From assembly GCF_015354735.1 (NCBI RefSeq), contig NZ_JACEFJ010000001.1:186001-250000 (forward strand): 64,000 nucleotides of DNA. Reading direction: 5' to 3'. The stretch is from Pararhodonellum marinum (GTDB lineage Bacteria > Bacteroidota > Bacteroidia > Cytophagales > Cyclobacteriaceae). Position numbers and translations under genes: made by a program. How positions within the stretch are numbered: the stretch's first letter is position 1; every line of letters begins with the position of its first letter. Below the pieces are notes generated by a model. It searched no databases, was not told where the DNA came from, and was given only the letters and a program-made list of their open reading frames with translations. This document shows, piece by piece, positions 52,042 through 61,557 of this stretch.

Positions 52042-52272
52042 TTTATTGTTTAAAAACTAACCTCTTTAAATTAGTAAAATAATGCCGGAATTTCAAATCA
52101 AGATTTTGGTTAGGAAAGCCTCAAAATTTAGGCATTCTTGATTCAAAATAATTCTACTTCCGGAATCTAGGTTTATTTTAATTCTCAATTTACCAAAAAA
52201 TACCTCAAAAATAGAAAAATTCGGATTATTTTCATGGTGGATTGAGTAATGAGAGGGTTAAAAACAATCACT

Positions 52273-52872
52273 TTAGAAGTTCAATCCCAACTGTTTGGGA
52301 ATCAATTTAAAACTTTTTCTATGGATAGGGGTAACGCCCATTTGCATAAGTGCCCTTCGGTGTTCCTTAGTAGGATAGCCCACGTTCCTTTCCCAACCAT
52401 ATCCAGGATATTTAATTGCCAAAGAACTCATGATGGTATCCCGGTGAACTTTGGCCAAGATTGAAGCAGCTGCGATGGAGGCAATTTTGCTGTCTCCTTT
52501 GATGATGCAATCAAATGGAATTTTAAGGTTACTCTTGAATCGGTTACCATCAATAAGTAAGTGTTCTGGATTAACGGTAAGACTCAAAACAGCCCTTTCC
52601 ATGGCCAGAAACGATGCATTTAAAATGTTGATCCGGTCGATTTCTGCAACTTCGCTTTGTGCGACTGCCCAGCTAAGTGCATGCTTTTTAATTTCTTCCG
52701 CCAACCATATTCTGTTCTCCTTGCTTAGTTTTTTGGAGTCATTGATGAACTCATTGGCATAATCCGATGGCAAAATGACTGCTGCAGCCACCACAGGCCC
52801 ACATAGACAGCCCCTGCCAACCTCATCGCACCCCGCTTCAAGTCTATCAAGTTCTAAATAGGGTAGCAGCAT
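52273..52872 (-). CDS. rnhB: ribonuclease HII
   Basis: 199 residues. GCDEVGRGCLCGPVVAAAV holds the D-E-x-G metal motif; LLIDGNRF, KGDSKIASIAAASILAKVHRD and HRKSFKLIPKQL follow. It removes ribonucleotides from DNA duplexes. It overlaps the end of the upstream glucosidase gene by 26 bp. Confidence 0.95.
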   Translation of the reverse strand: MLLPYLELDRLEAGCDEVGRGCLCGPVVAAAVILPSDYANEFINDSKKLSKENRIWLAEEIKKHALSWAVAQSEVAEIDRINILNASFLAMERAVLSLTVNPEHLLIDGNRFKSNLKIPFDCIIKGDSKIASIAAASILAKVHRDTIMSSLAIKYPGYGWERNVGYPTKEHRRALMQMGVTPIHRKSFKLIPKQLGLNF

Positions 52873-55522
52873 GTTCTTTTTCTACCGGTTTTTTGTAGTA
52901 TTTATGGATCATTTCTGCCACCAAGCCCGTCCAGCCGGTCTGATGTGATGCCCCGCAGCCTCTTCCATTATTACCATCAAAGTACTCATAGAAAAGGATA
53001 TAGTCCTTAAAATGAGGGTCTTCCTGGAACTTTTCACAATCCGCATAGACTGGTCGCCTACCTTGCTGGTCTTTTTTGAAAATATTGATGCATCGCATCG
53101 ACAACTCTCTAGCTATGATATCGATGGTGACATATTTGCCAGAGCCAGTGGGATATTCAATGGAAAAATCTCCCCCATAATAAAAGTCAAACTTTTTAAG
53201 GGATTCAATGATCAAATAATTAATGGGAAACCATATAGGACCTCTCCAGTTGGAATTTCCACCGAACATCCTGGTACTGGATTCCGCCGGTGTGTATTTA
53301 ACGGTGTAGGTATCCCCGTTCATTTTCATGCTGTAAGGGTTTTTTTCGTGATACTTAGACAGTGACCTTACACCGAATTCACTCAAGAATTCACTCTCAT
53401 CGAGCATTTTTTTCAATATACTTTTCATCCTGTGCCCCCTAAGCAGTGAAAACAACCTGCGCTTTTCATGGCCAGGTTGAATCCAGGATGAAACCAAGGC
53501 AGCCAATTTAGGCTTTTCTTTAAGAAAAAAGTCCAGCCTTTTTTTAAATTCCGGCAGCGATTCAAACAACTCCTCTCGAATGGGTTCCACAGCAAACAAT
53601 GGAATGATACCCACAATGGAATTGACTTTCATCATTTTAGGTTCATGTCCGTTGAGATGGAAAATGTCATAGAAAAAATTCTCCTCATCGTCCCATAGGC
53701 TGATGTTTTCTCCTGAAATATTGGACATAGCTCCGGCTATATACAGGAAATGCTCCAGAAACTTAGTGGCAGTAAACTGATAAACCTTGTTGTATTCACA
53801 TAAGTCTAGGGAGATTCTCAACATGTTCAGGGAAAACATGGCCATCCATGAGGTGGCATCTGCTTGTTCCAGTTTACCACTGTATTTTGCAGCATGGCTT
53901 CTGTCAAACACACTGATGTTATCCAATCCAAGAAAGCCTCCCTCAAAGATGTTTTTGCCATCATTGTCTTTTTGGTTGACCCACCAGGTAAAATTGAGCA
54001 TTAATTTATGGAGTGAGCGTTCAAGAAATTCCTGATCTCCTTTTCCCCCGTTCATCTTTTTGTCAATTTGATAGACCCTTTGTACCGCATAAGCATGCAC
54101 AGGAGGATTTACGTCATTGAAATTCCATTCATAAGCTGGGATTTGCCCATTAGGGTGCATGTACCACTCATTGAGTAATACCAAAAGCTGTTCCTTCGCA
54201 AAGTCCGGGTCCAGTCTGGCTAGTGGAATACAATGAAATGCCAGATCCCAGGCCGCATACCAGGGATACTCCCACTTATCTGGCATGGATATGATGTCAT
54301 AATTTTGAAGGTGCCTCCAGTTGTTGTTTCTGCCTTTTTTTCTTGAAACAGGGGGGACATATCTCCCGGGGTCACCTTCCAGCCATCTTTCGACATTGTA
54401 ATAGTAAAACTGTTTGCTCCAAAGCATACCGGCATACGCCTGTCTTTGAATGTTTTTTAGGTCTTTGTCATCTACCCTATCCTGCATTTCAGCATAGAAC
54501 TCATCCGCATCCTGAATTCTTTTTTGGATGATTTCATTACAATCTTCCAATGGAGCACCGTTACTTTGGTGTCTCATCCGGAAGGTGACTTCCACACTTC
54601 CTTCAGCAGGGACATTCAGTTGATACAAGGCTGCTGATTTGGTGCCAAGACCATTGGGATTCAGGTTGTTTTTGCTACCGTGAACAACGAAATCATTGAT
54701 AGCATCTTTAAAATATTTTTTTTGATTCTCAATGTGATATAATCTTTCCCGATTGGTCTCATTGTCACAAAAAAGCAGTTCGGGCTTTCCATCAAAAGTA
54801 AAGTGGTAGTTCCCTGATTTAGGGGAAAAAGCATTGATGGTATTTTCTCCAGTTTGGGTAAGTTGAGGCATGAAAGGTTCGTGCCCAGTAAACCAAGTCT
54901 TTCTGAACCATACCGTTGGCATTACCCAGAGAGGAGCGTCTTTTTTGCCTCTGTTATGGATGGTGGCTTTCCCTACTATGTCTTCTGTGTCGTTTTTGGC
55001 ATATTCAAGGAAAATATCAAAATAGGCATTCTTGTCAAAAACCCCAGTGTCGATCAATTCATATTCTGGGTCGTTTTTGCCTCTGCGCGCATTTTCTCTG
55101 ACCAGCTCTTTGTAAGGGAATGCAGTCTGGGGATACTTGTAAAGCATCTTCATGTAGCTATGTGTGGGTGTGGCGTCTAAGTAAAAATAAACTTCTTTGA
55201 CGTCTTCCCCATGGTTTCCCTGATTGCCGGTAAGACCAAAAAGCCTTTCTTTGATCATTTCGTCTTTCCCATTCCAAAAGGCCCAAGCTATGCAGAGCTT
55301 TTGTTTGTGGTCACTGATCCCACCTATTCCTTCTTCTCCCCAGCGGTAAGCCTTGCTGCGAGCGTCATCATGCGTCACATTTTCCCAGGCCGAACCGTCA
55401 GGGCTATAGTCTTCACGGACCGTTCCCCATTGTCGTTCGGTAAGATAAGGGCCCCATTTTTTCCAATGTTTGACCCAATCACGGTCTTCCTTAAGCCTTT
55501 CTCTTTCTACGTTCATCTTCAA
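52847..55522 (-). CDS. MGH1-like (GH63-related) glucosidase
   Basis: 891 residues, no signal peptide. The N-terminal half has WKKWGPYLTERQWGTVREDYSPDG (partly quoted: GPYLTERQWGTVREDYS) and EEGIGGISDHKQKLCIAWAF, common to MGH1-like glycoside hydrolases, and a (alpha/alpha)6 core with YPWYAAWDLAFHCIPLA, GFLGLDNISVFDRS and NSNWRGPIWFPINYLIIESL. Predicted to cleave glucosyl bonds of oligosaccharides in the cytoplasm. Acidic residues in the W-D-L and G-P-I-W blocks are in the usual places. Confidence 0.88.
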   Translation of the reverse strand: MKMNVERERLKEDRDWVKHWKKWGPYLTERQWGTVREDYSPDGSAWENVTHDDARSKAYRWGEEGIGGISDHKQKLCIAWAFWNGKDEMIKERLFGLTGNQGNHGEDVKEVYFYLDATPTHSYMKMLYKYPQTAFPYKELVRENARRGKNDPEYELIDTGVFDKNAYFDIFLEYAKNDTEDIVGKATIHNRGKKDAPLWVMPTVWFRKTWFTGHEPFMPQLTQTGENTINAFSPKSGNYHFTFDGKPELLFCDNETNRERLYHIENQKKYFKDAINDFVVHGSKNNLNPNGLGTKSAALYQLNVPAEGSVEVTFRMRHQSNGAPLEDCNEIIQKRIQDADEFYAEMQDRVDDKDLKNIQRQAYAGMLWSKQFYYYNVERWLEGDPGRYVPPVSRKKGRNNNWRHLQNYDIISMPDKWEYPWYAAWDLAFHCIPLARLDPDFAKEQLLVLLNEWYMHPNGQIPAYEWNFNDVNPPVHAYAVQRVYQIDKKMNGGKGDQEFLERSLHKLMLNFTWWVNQKDNDGKNIFEGGFLGLDNISVFDRSHAAKYSGKLEQADATSWMAMFSLNMLRISLDLCEYNKVYQFTATKFLEHFLYIAGAMSNISGENISLWDDEENFFYDIFHLNGHEPKMMKVNSIVGIIPLFAVEPIREELFESLPEFKKRLDFFLKEKPKLAALVSSWIQPGHEKRRLFSLLRGHRMKSILKKMLDESEFLSEFGVRSLSKYHEKNPYSMKMNGDTYTVKYTPAESSTRMFGGNSNWRGPIWFPINYLIIESLKKFDFYYGGDFSIEYPTGSGKYVTIDIIARELSMRCINIFKKDQQGRRPVYADCEKFQEDPHFKDYILFYEYFDGNNGRGCGASHQTGWTGLVAEMIHKYYKKPVEKEHAATLFRT

Positions 55523-55767
55523 TAATCGGGGTTAAGCAATTCCGAATTTACAATATTTATCAGAAGTTAAACTTTCTAAAACCAATTTTGATTTACAAAA
55601 ACATGAAAAAAGTTTACGGAAACGATTGCATTGGTTTATTCTTGTGGAATTCGGGTGATTGCAATTTTGAAATTGGACTGGTGGAATCCCTTAAAAAACG
55701 AACTTTTGTTTCTAAAAATAAGGCTATTTCCTTAGTAAATAAGTTCAAAAAGAAAAAAACTTATGTT

Positions 55768-56889
55768 TTAGGAGAAAGAAACACTTTTTTGCAAGACTCC
55801 GGTTTCTTGGATTTCTTTTTGTATGGCTGTTCCAAGTAACAACTCAAATTGTCCTTCCCAATCCTTAAATACGTTATCTATCGTCCTGTTTTCATTTAAA
55901 AATGATTCGAAAAAACAAAAATCAAAGCTATCATTTGAAATTCCTGCACCGGAAACCTCTGCATCCAAAGCATTGCAAGCCTGTTCGTACTGGCCTTTGA
56001 CAGGGATCATCATGGCTTGCTTTCCGAGATAAAGCGCTTCACAGATGGACTCAAAACCAGCTGTGGTTACCAATCCTTTGCACGTCGCCATTTTTTGAAG
56101 AAACAAAACGTCGTCAATGGGGTGAAAAGTGAGGTTGGGAATCGGACTGTAGGACAATTTGTGGTCTGGATGATCCCAAAAGGCTTCAACTTTTAAATCG
56201 GGATAAAGGCTGGCATACTTTAGAATTTCTTCCCCATAACCTGCATTGACCGCATAGGAGAGGTAAAAGTCTCCTTCACTGGGACAGAGCTGTTTGACTT
56301 GTTTTCTGAGGAGGGGAGGCAAAACCAAGAGTTTTTTATCTTTTGTAGTAGCCATGGGACGAAAAGACAAGGCCAGCCACTTGCTTGCACCCAAGGCCGA
56401 TAAATGGGTATTCAGGATAAACAGAATTTTTTGAACAGGTCTTCCGGAAGCGAAGATAAAATCGGGGTGCTTGATCAGGTATTGATGCCCTATTACCCAA
56501 AATTTTGCTTTTGGCCGATAAAGGGCATTATAAATTCCCCCCAAAAGGTCATAAAAATTTAAGATGATATCCGGTTCATGGTGCAGCACCAATCGATGGA
56601 TATGGTCCAGGCTTTTTTTGAATTTCCGCATCTGCCGCAGGTTGTGGAAGATGGTTTTACGGATCTGTATTGATTTCTGGTTTTGGTCCGCTACAAAATT
56701 GGGACTTTCCATCAGGTAGATGGGACATTGGATTTCCCGGTGGACAAATTCAGGAATCTGCCTTCTTTGGCTTTTGCCTAAGACCACCGCCAAGACCTCA
56801 TGGCCTTGGTTGCTGAGCCGCTGAAACATGGAGATGGCCTGGGTCATGTGTCCACGGCCTTCCCCCTGCACGATAAACAGAAATTTCAT
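55768..56889 (-). CDS. family-28-like glycosyltransferase
   Basis: 373 residues. The N-terminal FLFIVQGEGRGHMTQAISMFQ is the acceptor-side motif of GT-B transferases such as MurG/MGDG synthase; the C-terminal donor domain has VTTAGFESICEALYLGKQAMMIPVKGQYEQ, the UDP-sugar site pattern. The substrate is not clear; a lipid or polysaccharide acceptor is likely. The stop-side overlaps nothing; the LpxH-like gene lies 5 bp upstream on the same strand. Confidence 0.85.
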   Translation of the reverse strand: MKFLFIVQGEGRGHMTQAISMFQRLSNQGHEVLAVVLGKSQRRQIPEFVHREIQCPIYLMESPNFVADQNQKSIQIRKTIFHNLRQMRKFKKSLDHIHRLVLHHEPDIILNFYDLLGGIYNALYRPKAKFWVIGHQYLIKHPDFIFASGRPVQKILFILNTHLSALGASKWLALSFRPMATTKDKKLLVLPPLLRKQVKQLCPSEGDFYLSYAVNAGYGEEILKYASLYPDLKVEAFWDHPDHKLSYSPIPNLTFHPIDDVLFLQKMATCKGLVTTAGFESICEALYLGKQAMMIPVKGQYEQACNALDAEVSGAGISNDSFDFCFFESFLNENRTIDNVFKDWEGQFELLLGTAIQKEIQETGVLQKSVSFS

Positions 56890-56894
56890 GGGGA

Positions 56895-57743
56895 TTAAAA
56901 TCTAAAAGGGGGTAGGTCCAAGTCATCATCAAGCTTTCTAAAAGCTACAGTTCTCAGTTCTCTCGGAAATTCTTCAGTAGGCAGGTCTGTATTCCTTTTG
57001 GCAAAATCGATTTCATTGTAGTATATGAGTTGCCAGTTGCCTTCAAAATCTTCAGCAAGGGCACTCATGGTTTCCACCCAATCTCCGGAATTGAGATAGG
57101 TGATTCCATCAATATCCCGATTTTCGGCTTTATGGATGTGTCCGCATATGATGCCATCACAACCCTTGGCTCTTGCCATTTTCGCCAGTTCTTCCTCGTA
57201 TTTGTCCACGTAAGAGACGGCTGATTTCACCTTTCCCTTTACATATTGGGACAGGGAATAGTAAGGAAGCCCACGTTTTCTTCTGTGGTAGTTCACCTGT
57301 CTGTTGAGCCAAAGGAGAAAAGTATAGCCCACATCACCCAAATAGGCAATCCAACGTAAGTTGGTGGTGATGCTGTCAAAGACATCTCCATGTGCGATAA
57401 AGAATTTCTTGCCATGGCTCTCATAGACCATGTCATTGAGGATGGAGAGATTACCGATCTGAAGGGGAAGGATCTGATCCAGAAAATCATCATGGTTGCC
57501 GCGAAGGTAGTAGACCTTTGTGTTGTCCCGGTCAATCATTTTGAGGATACGGTTGAAAAAACGGGTGTGTTTTCTTTTCCAAGAACCTGATTTTTTCAAT
57601 TGCCAGCCATCAATGATATCCCCGTTGAGGATGAGATTTTCACATTGATACTGTTTGAGAAAGTGGGCTACTTCTTTGGCTTTTGAACCTTTGGTGCCCA
57701 GGTGGACGTCTGAAATGACGATGGTTTTGAAGTGAGTTTTCAA
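56895..57743 (-). CDS. LpxH-like metallophosphoesterase
   Basis: 282 residues. Calcineurin motifs TIVISDVHLGTKG, LILNGDIIDGW, YYLRGNHDDFL, FFIAHGDVFD and IICGHIHKAEN are in the order of UDP-2,3-diacylglucosamine hydrolases and their homologues. Together with the adjacent glycosyltransferase it may act on a lipid or cell-surface precursor; LpxH activity itself is not certain because other LpxH-type enzymes in Bacteroidetes are shorter. Confidence 0.8.
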   Translation of the reverse strand: MKTHFKTIVISDVHLGTKGSKAKEVAHFLKQYQCENLILNGDIIDGWQLKKSGSWKRKHTRFFNRILKMIDRDNTKVYYLRGNHDDFLDQILPLQIGNLSILNDMVYESHGKKFFIAHGDVFDSITTNLRWIAYLGDVGYTFLLWLNRQVNYHRRKRGLPYYSLSQYVKGKVKSAVSYVDKYEEELAKMARAKGCDGIICGHIHKAENRDIDGITYLNSGDWVETMSALAEDFEGNWQLIYYNEIDFAKRNTDLPTEEFPRELRTVAFRKLDDDLDLPPFRF

Positions 57744-57919
57744 TCTACCAGTTTTGTTTTAAAGATAAGCCGGCAGTATGAATTGGCAATGAACGCTATA
57801 TTAACAAAATAATATTCTTTTCAATTTTGAATGGAATGACTTCACAATCCCTTAATATTGTACAGGAATTTGACCCTAAAAAGGGTGTTTTTTCAAATTT
57901 ATCTTTTAAAAACAAAAAA

Positions 57920-58804
57920 TTATCTACCTTCAATGATGTTATGGATGTCCTCTTGGTGGTAGGTAGGCGTGCCGCCTGATTTACTGGCCACCAAAGCACC
58001 CAACCCGCAGGCAAAATCCAGAAGCTCTTTGGGCTTCTTTTCATTGAGATAGCCATATACGAAGCCACCCAAAAAGGCATCCCCAGCTCCTACAGTATCT
58101 TTCACTTTTACCTTAAAACCACTATGCATGGTAATTTCACCTTTTTTGTAAATAAATGCCCCTTTACTGCCTAAGGTCACGCAGACCATCGCCAAATCAA
58201 ACTGTTGCGATACTTTTTCAGCAATATGTTCCCATGAGCCTTTAAGGCCTATGTGTTCGGCCATCCAGTCTAACTCATCTTCATTGATTTTCAGAATGTT
58301 TGCTTTTTCTATTAAAGGTTTTAGATGATCCATGTCCACAAAGGGTGGCCTCAAATTGATGTCGAAAATTTTCAAAGTGTCAGTATCCAACAGGTGATGA
58401 AGTGTTTCTCTACTTGTTTCACACCTTGCTGCCAAGCTGCCAAAAATCAGCGCATCTGCCTCACTCACCGCTTCTTGTAGCCCAGGATTCCACTGAATAT
58501 TGTCCCAGGCTGAAGGGGAAACGATTTCGTATTTCACATTTTGTGGATCCAGGTCATTGACAATCACGGTTCCGGTTGGGTGTTGGGGATCTTTTTGTAT
58601 CAAGCTGAGGTCAACAGGGAATGTACGGATAAAGTCAAGCAATTGACTTCCCTTAGCATCATTTCCAACCGATGAAATCATTTTTACACTCAGTCCCAGC
58701 TGAGAAAGGTGAAGGGCTACGTTCATAGGGGCACCTCCTGGTACCTCCCTGTTAGGAAAGCAGTCCCAAAGCATTTCGCCGTAACAGATGACTTTTTTAA
58801 GCAT
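57920..58804 (-). CDS. PfkB-family carbohydrate kinase (fructokinase-like)
   Basis: 294 residues. VICYGEMLWDCFPNREVPGGAPMNVALHLSQLG (partly quoted: PGGAPMNVALHLSQLG) is the N-terminal ribokinase motif; TVGAGDAFLGGFVYGYL near residue 250 is the C-terminal signature with the catalytic Asp. Phosphorylates fructose or a similar hexose. It overlaps the transporter gene by 8 bp, and the transporter plus kinase form a sugar uptake module. Confidence 0.88.
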   Translation of the reverse strand: MLKKVICYGEMLWDCFPNREVPGGAPMNVALHLSQLGLSVKMISSVGNDAKGSQLLDFIRTFPVDLSLIQKDPQHPTGTVIVNDLDPQNVKYEIVSPSAWDNIQWNPGLQEAVSEADALIFGSLAARCETSRETLHHLLDTDTLKIFDINLRPPFVDMDHLKPLIEKANILKINEDELDWMAEHIGLKGSWEHIAEKVSQQFDLAMVCVTLGSKGAFIYKKGEITMHSGFKVKVKDTVGAGDAFLGGFVYGYLNEKKPKELLDFACGLGALVASKSGGTPTYHQEDIHNIIEGR

Positions 58805-60140
58805 GGCTTTTCTTTAAATCCTGTTGAATCTCTTCCAGGGACCTTCCCTTGGTCTCGGGCATTTTAAAGATTACCCACAGCAGCTGTAGGATCATCATCA
58901 CCCCGAAAAAGGCAAAAATACTGCTTGGACCAAAAGTATTTGCAAAGAACGGAAACACATTGGTGATGACTGCAGCCAAGATCCAATGGGTAAAGCAGCC
59001 CAAAGATTGACCAAAAGCCCGGAGTTCATTGGGAAAAATTTCTGAAATAAACACCCAGATGACAGAACCTTGTCCGATGGCATGAGAGGCAATGAAGAAA
59101 AAGACAAAATAAGGGAGCACCGAGGTGGGAATCCCTCCTCCAAAAAAGGTATAGGAAATCAGGCTCAGGGAAATGATGTAGCCAATTGATCCAATGTACA
59201 TCAGGGTTTTCCTACCCGCCTTGTCAATAAGATATAGTCCAAACATGGTGGCCACCAAGTTTATCGCGCCAATGCCAATCGTGGAAAGTAGGGCATTTTC
59301 TGTACTGATTCCGGCCATTTCAAATATCCTTGGGGCAAAGTAAATGATGGCGTTGATGCCAGAAAGCTGGTTAAACAAGGCTATCAAGATGGCCATTGCC
59401 GTGATCTTGAAGTACTTTTTGTGAAAAAGAGCACCAAATCCCACGGCTACTTTCATGAGTTTCTTTTCCTCCATGGCAAGCCTTATTGCCTCGTCCACTC
59501 CTTCAGGGTCTGTTCGAGTAAGAATGATTCGGGCATTCTCAAAATCATCTTTTTTGGCAATCAGCCATCTTGGACTTTTCGGTAATTTAATGCTTAAAGC
59601 TGTGTAAATCAAAGCAGGAATAGCTTCTACACCCAGCATCCAGCGCCAACTTTCCTGAAAAGAGCCCATTTCAATCAGGTAATTGGAAAAATAGGCCATC
59701 AATATGCCGAAGACAATGTTGAATTGATACAAGGCCACCAAGACCCCCCGATTCTTGGCGGGTGCGATTTCACTGATATACATGGGGGCCACAACAGATG
59801 AGGCGCCTACTCCCAGTCCACCGATAAACCTTGAAAACATAAATGTGTAGACTTCCGGTGCCATGGCTGAGCCCAAGGCGGAGACAGAGTACAGTATCCC
59901 TATCCACAATAGGGTGTTTTTTCTGCCATATTTGTTGGCTGGGATGCCGGCAAACAATGCCCCTATTACAGTCCCATACAACGCTATGGCAATCGCCAGT
60001 CCATGTTCTAGGTCACTTAAGTTCCAGACGGTCTGTATGTAACGTTCCGCACCAGAAATCACAGCAGTATCAAATCCAAAAAGAAAACCACCAAGGGCCG
60101 CTACAATGGAAAGAAAAATGACATAAGATTTGTTGTTCAT
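58797..60140 (-). CDS. sugar-porter (MFS) transporter
   Basis: 447 residues with 12 predicted membrane helices. Sugar-porter signatures: GFLFGFDTAVISGAE (TM1), NKYGRKNTLL, RFIGGLGVGASSVVAPMYISEIAPAKNRG (partly quoted: APMYISEIAPAKNRG), PKSPRWL, GINAIIYFAPRIFE and PETKGRSLEEIQ. Imports a monosaccharide by proton symport. It is the first gene of the transporter-kinase operon, with the kinase immediately after. Confidence 0.92.
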   Translation of the reverse strand: MNNKSYVIFLSIVAALGGFLFGFDTAVISGAERYIQTVWNLSDLEHGLAIAIALYGTVIGALFAGIPANKYGRKNTLLWIGILYSVSALGSAMAPEVYTFMFSRFIGGLGVGASSVVAPMYISEIAPAKNRGVLVALYQFNIVFGILMAYFSNYLIEMGSFQESWRWMLGVEAIPALIYTALSIKLPKSPRWLIAKKDDFENARIILTRTDPEGVDEAIRLAMEEKKLMKVAVGFGALFHKKYFKITAMAILIALFNQLSGINAIIYFAPRIFEMAGISTENALLSTIGIGAINLVATMFGLYLIDKAGRKTLMYIGSIGYIISLSLISYTFFGGGIPTSVLPYFVFFFIASHAIGQGSVIWVFISEIFPNELRAFGQSLGCFTHWILAAVITNVFPFFANTFGPSSIFAFFGVMMILQLLWVIFKMPETKGRSLEEIQQDLKKSHA

Positions 60141-60244
60141 GGAAGGTTGAATTGGGTATAATCGTTAAATCTAAGGAGTTTGACTAAGAATAAAAATTAT
60201 TTTATTTTGTTATCTTACTGATCAACCATCCATTTATTTCCTTT

Positions 60245-60835
60245 ATGACACATTTATTGAACAGAAGCACCTTCGGATCTAAAGAAAATTCCGGAAATGT
60301 CATGAGCGAAGCCTCTGCCATGGAATTGCTTCAGGATTGGGTCAAAAATGAAAAGCTTATTTTTCACATGAAGCAAGTAGGCCACCTCATGAAAACATAT
60401 GCATCCTCTAAAGGCTATGATGTGGAGGAGCAACACAAATGGTTTTTGGCGGGATTGCTCCATGATGCGGATTGGGATCAATGGCCCGATGAACACTGCC
60501 GCATTATCATTGAAGAATTGGAGGAAAGAAGACTGGATCCGACCATTATACAGGCAATTGCCAGTCATGGTCCTGATTATTTTGGAGTGGAACCCCAAAC
60601 CGAAATGGATAAAATGTTGTATGCATTTGATGAATTGTCAGGATTTGTACATGCTTATTCCTTGATGCGCCCCACGGGATATGATGGCATGGAGGTAAAG
60701 GGAGTCAAAAAAAGGCTTAAAGACAAAAGTTTTGCAGCCCAGGTAAGCCGTGATGACATTACAGACGGCAGTGAACGGGCCAAGATACCGCTGGATGAAT
60801 TGATTCAATTCGTGATCTATCATCAGCTGCGGTAA
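60245..60835 (+). CDS. HD-domain protein
   Basis: 196 residues. HLMKTYASSKGYDVEEQHKWFLAGLLHDADWDQ carries the H...HD metal pattern (partly quoted: WFLAGLLHDADWDQWPDEH); IIQAIASHG follows. Such single HD-domain proteins are hydrolases of nucleotides or other phosphoesters, possibly like a HDIG phosphohydrolase. ATG at 60245 or at 60302 (MSEASAMELLQDW) both possible. Divergent from the sugar transporter gene, 104 bp away. Confidence 0.82.
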   Translation: MTHLLNRSTFGSKENSGNVMSEASAMELLQDWVKNEKLIFHMKQVGHLMKTYASSKGYDVEEQHKWFLAGLLHDADWDQWPDEHCRIIIEELEERRLDPTIIQAIASHGPDYFGVEPQTEMDKMLYAFDELSGFVHAYSLMRPTGYDGMEVKGVKKRLKDKSFAAQVSRDDITDGSERAKIPLDELIQFVIYHQLR

Positions 60836-60872
60836 AGGCGGGGAACTATTTGAAATGACTTATCTAAATAAA

Positions 60873-60893
60873 AAAGGGGCTATTCACCCCTTT
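60873..60893. terminator. bidirectional terminator between HD and DUF4494 genes
   Basis: AAAGGGG (60873-60879) pairs with CCCCTTT (60887-60893), loop CTATTCA. It overlaps the stop codon of the DUF4494 gene and has an A-tract before and T-rich sequence after. Confidence 0.6.
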
Positions 60894-61398
60894 CTTCTTC
60901 TTCATTTTCATATACCTGCACCTCACTCAGAGGTTTGAGATTCTCTGGTATCGGCGGGTTCAATTCTTCGTCCTTTTCGTAAGGAAACACCTCTACAATT
61001 GGGCTTTCGTTTACGTCCGGCACCCTAAAGGTCACAAGCATGTTGTTCAGACTCTCGTAAATCCTTTCAAAGGCTTCCTTTACATCATGGGCAGTAACCA
61101 ACATGTACTGCGTGACCTTTTTTTCTTTGCCACTGTCTGCATCCTCTACGATATAGGTGATTTTACATTTGTGCCAAATGTCCACATCCTCATAGAAAAA
61201 TACATCCACGATGTTGCTTTTGCTGATATTGGTGACCTGAAAATCACCCCTGATCACTGATCCCAACATGTCATAAATCCGGGCTTCAGCTTCGGTAAAT
61301 GAAACGGCATCAATCAAATACTGCTCAGAAACATTTTTGAGCAAACCCTGCTCATTTTCTTTGGCATATTTTACCTTACATAAAAACCAAACTCTCAT
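60880..61398 (-). CDS. DUF4494 family protein
   Basis: 172 residues from the ATG at 61398 (MRVWFLCKVKYAKENEQGLLKN); the longer frame to 61593 adds a stretch not typical of the family. Block KNVSEQYLIDAVSFTEAEARIYDML and the downstream FFYEDVDIWHKCKITYIVED fit DUF4494. A C-terminal acidic tail (VYENEEEERGE) follows. Function unknown; conserved near housekeeping genes in Bacteroidetes. Confidence 0.85.
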   Translation of the reverse strand: MRVWFLCKVKYAKENEQGLLKNVSEQYLIDAVSFTEAEARIYDMLGSVIRGDFQVTNISKSNIVDVFFYEDVDIWHKCKITYIVEDADSGKEKKVTQYMLVTAHDVKEAFERIYESLNNMLVTFRVPDVNESPIVEVFPYEKDEELNPPIPENLKPLSEVQVYENEEEERGE

Positions 61399-61557
61399 AC
61401 ATCCATCTTTTAATTTTGAGTCACGAAGGTAAGGTGAAAAGGCTAAAGGCCCAATGGATTTTATTGAAAATTGCAGGAAAACCAGGTTTGGATTTTTTTG
61501 ATAAAATGTTATCCTTCCCGTAAAATTGGCGTATATTAATTCCCGAATAAACAGCCT

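Noticed and set aside
55588-55839. Open frame of 83 codons on the plus strand beside the glycosyltransferase gene
   Set aside because: It overlaps the 3' end of the glycosyltransferase gene in antisense and its composition is AT-rich with K/F runs; no conserved block was seen.
57875-57896. Hairpin ACCCT...AGGGT followed by T-run downstream of the PfkB gene
   Set aside because: The T-tract lies on the plus strand where no gene ends; the stem is only 5 bp.
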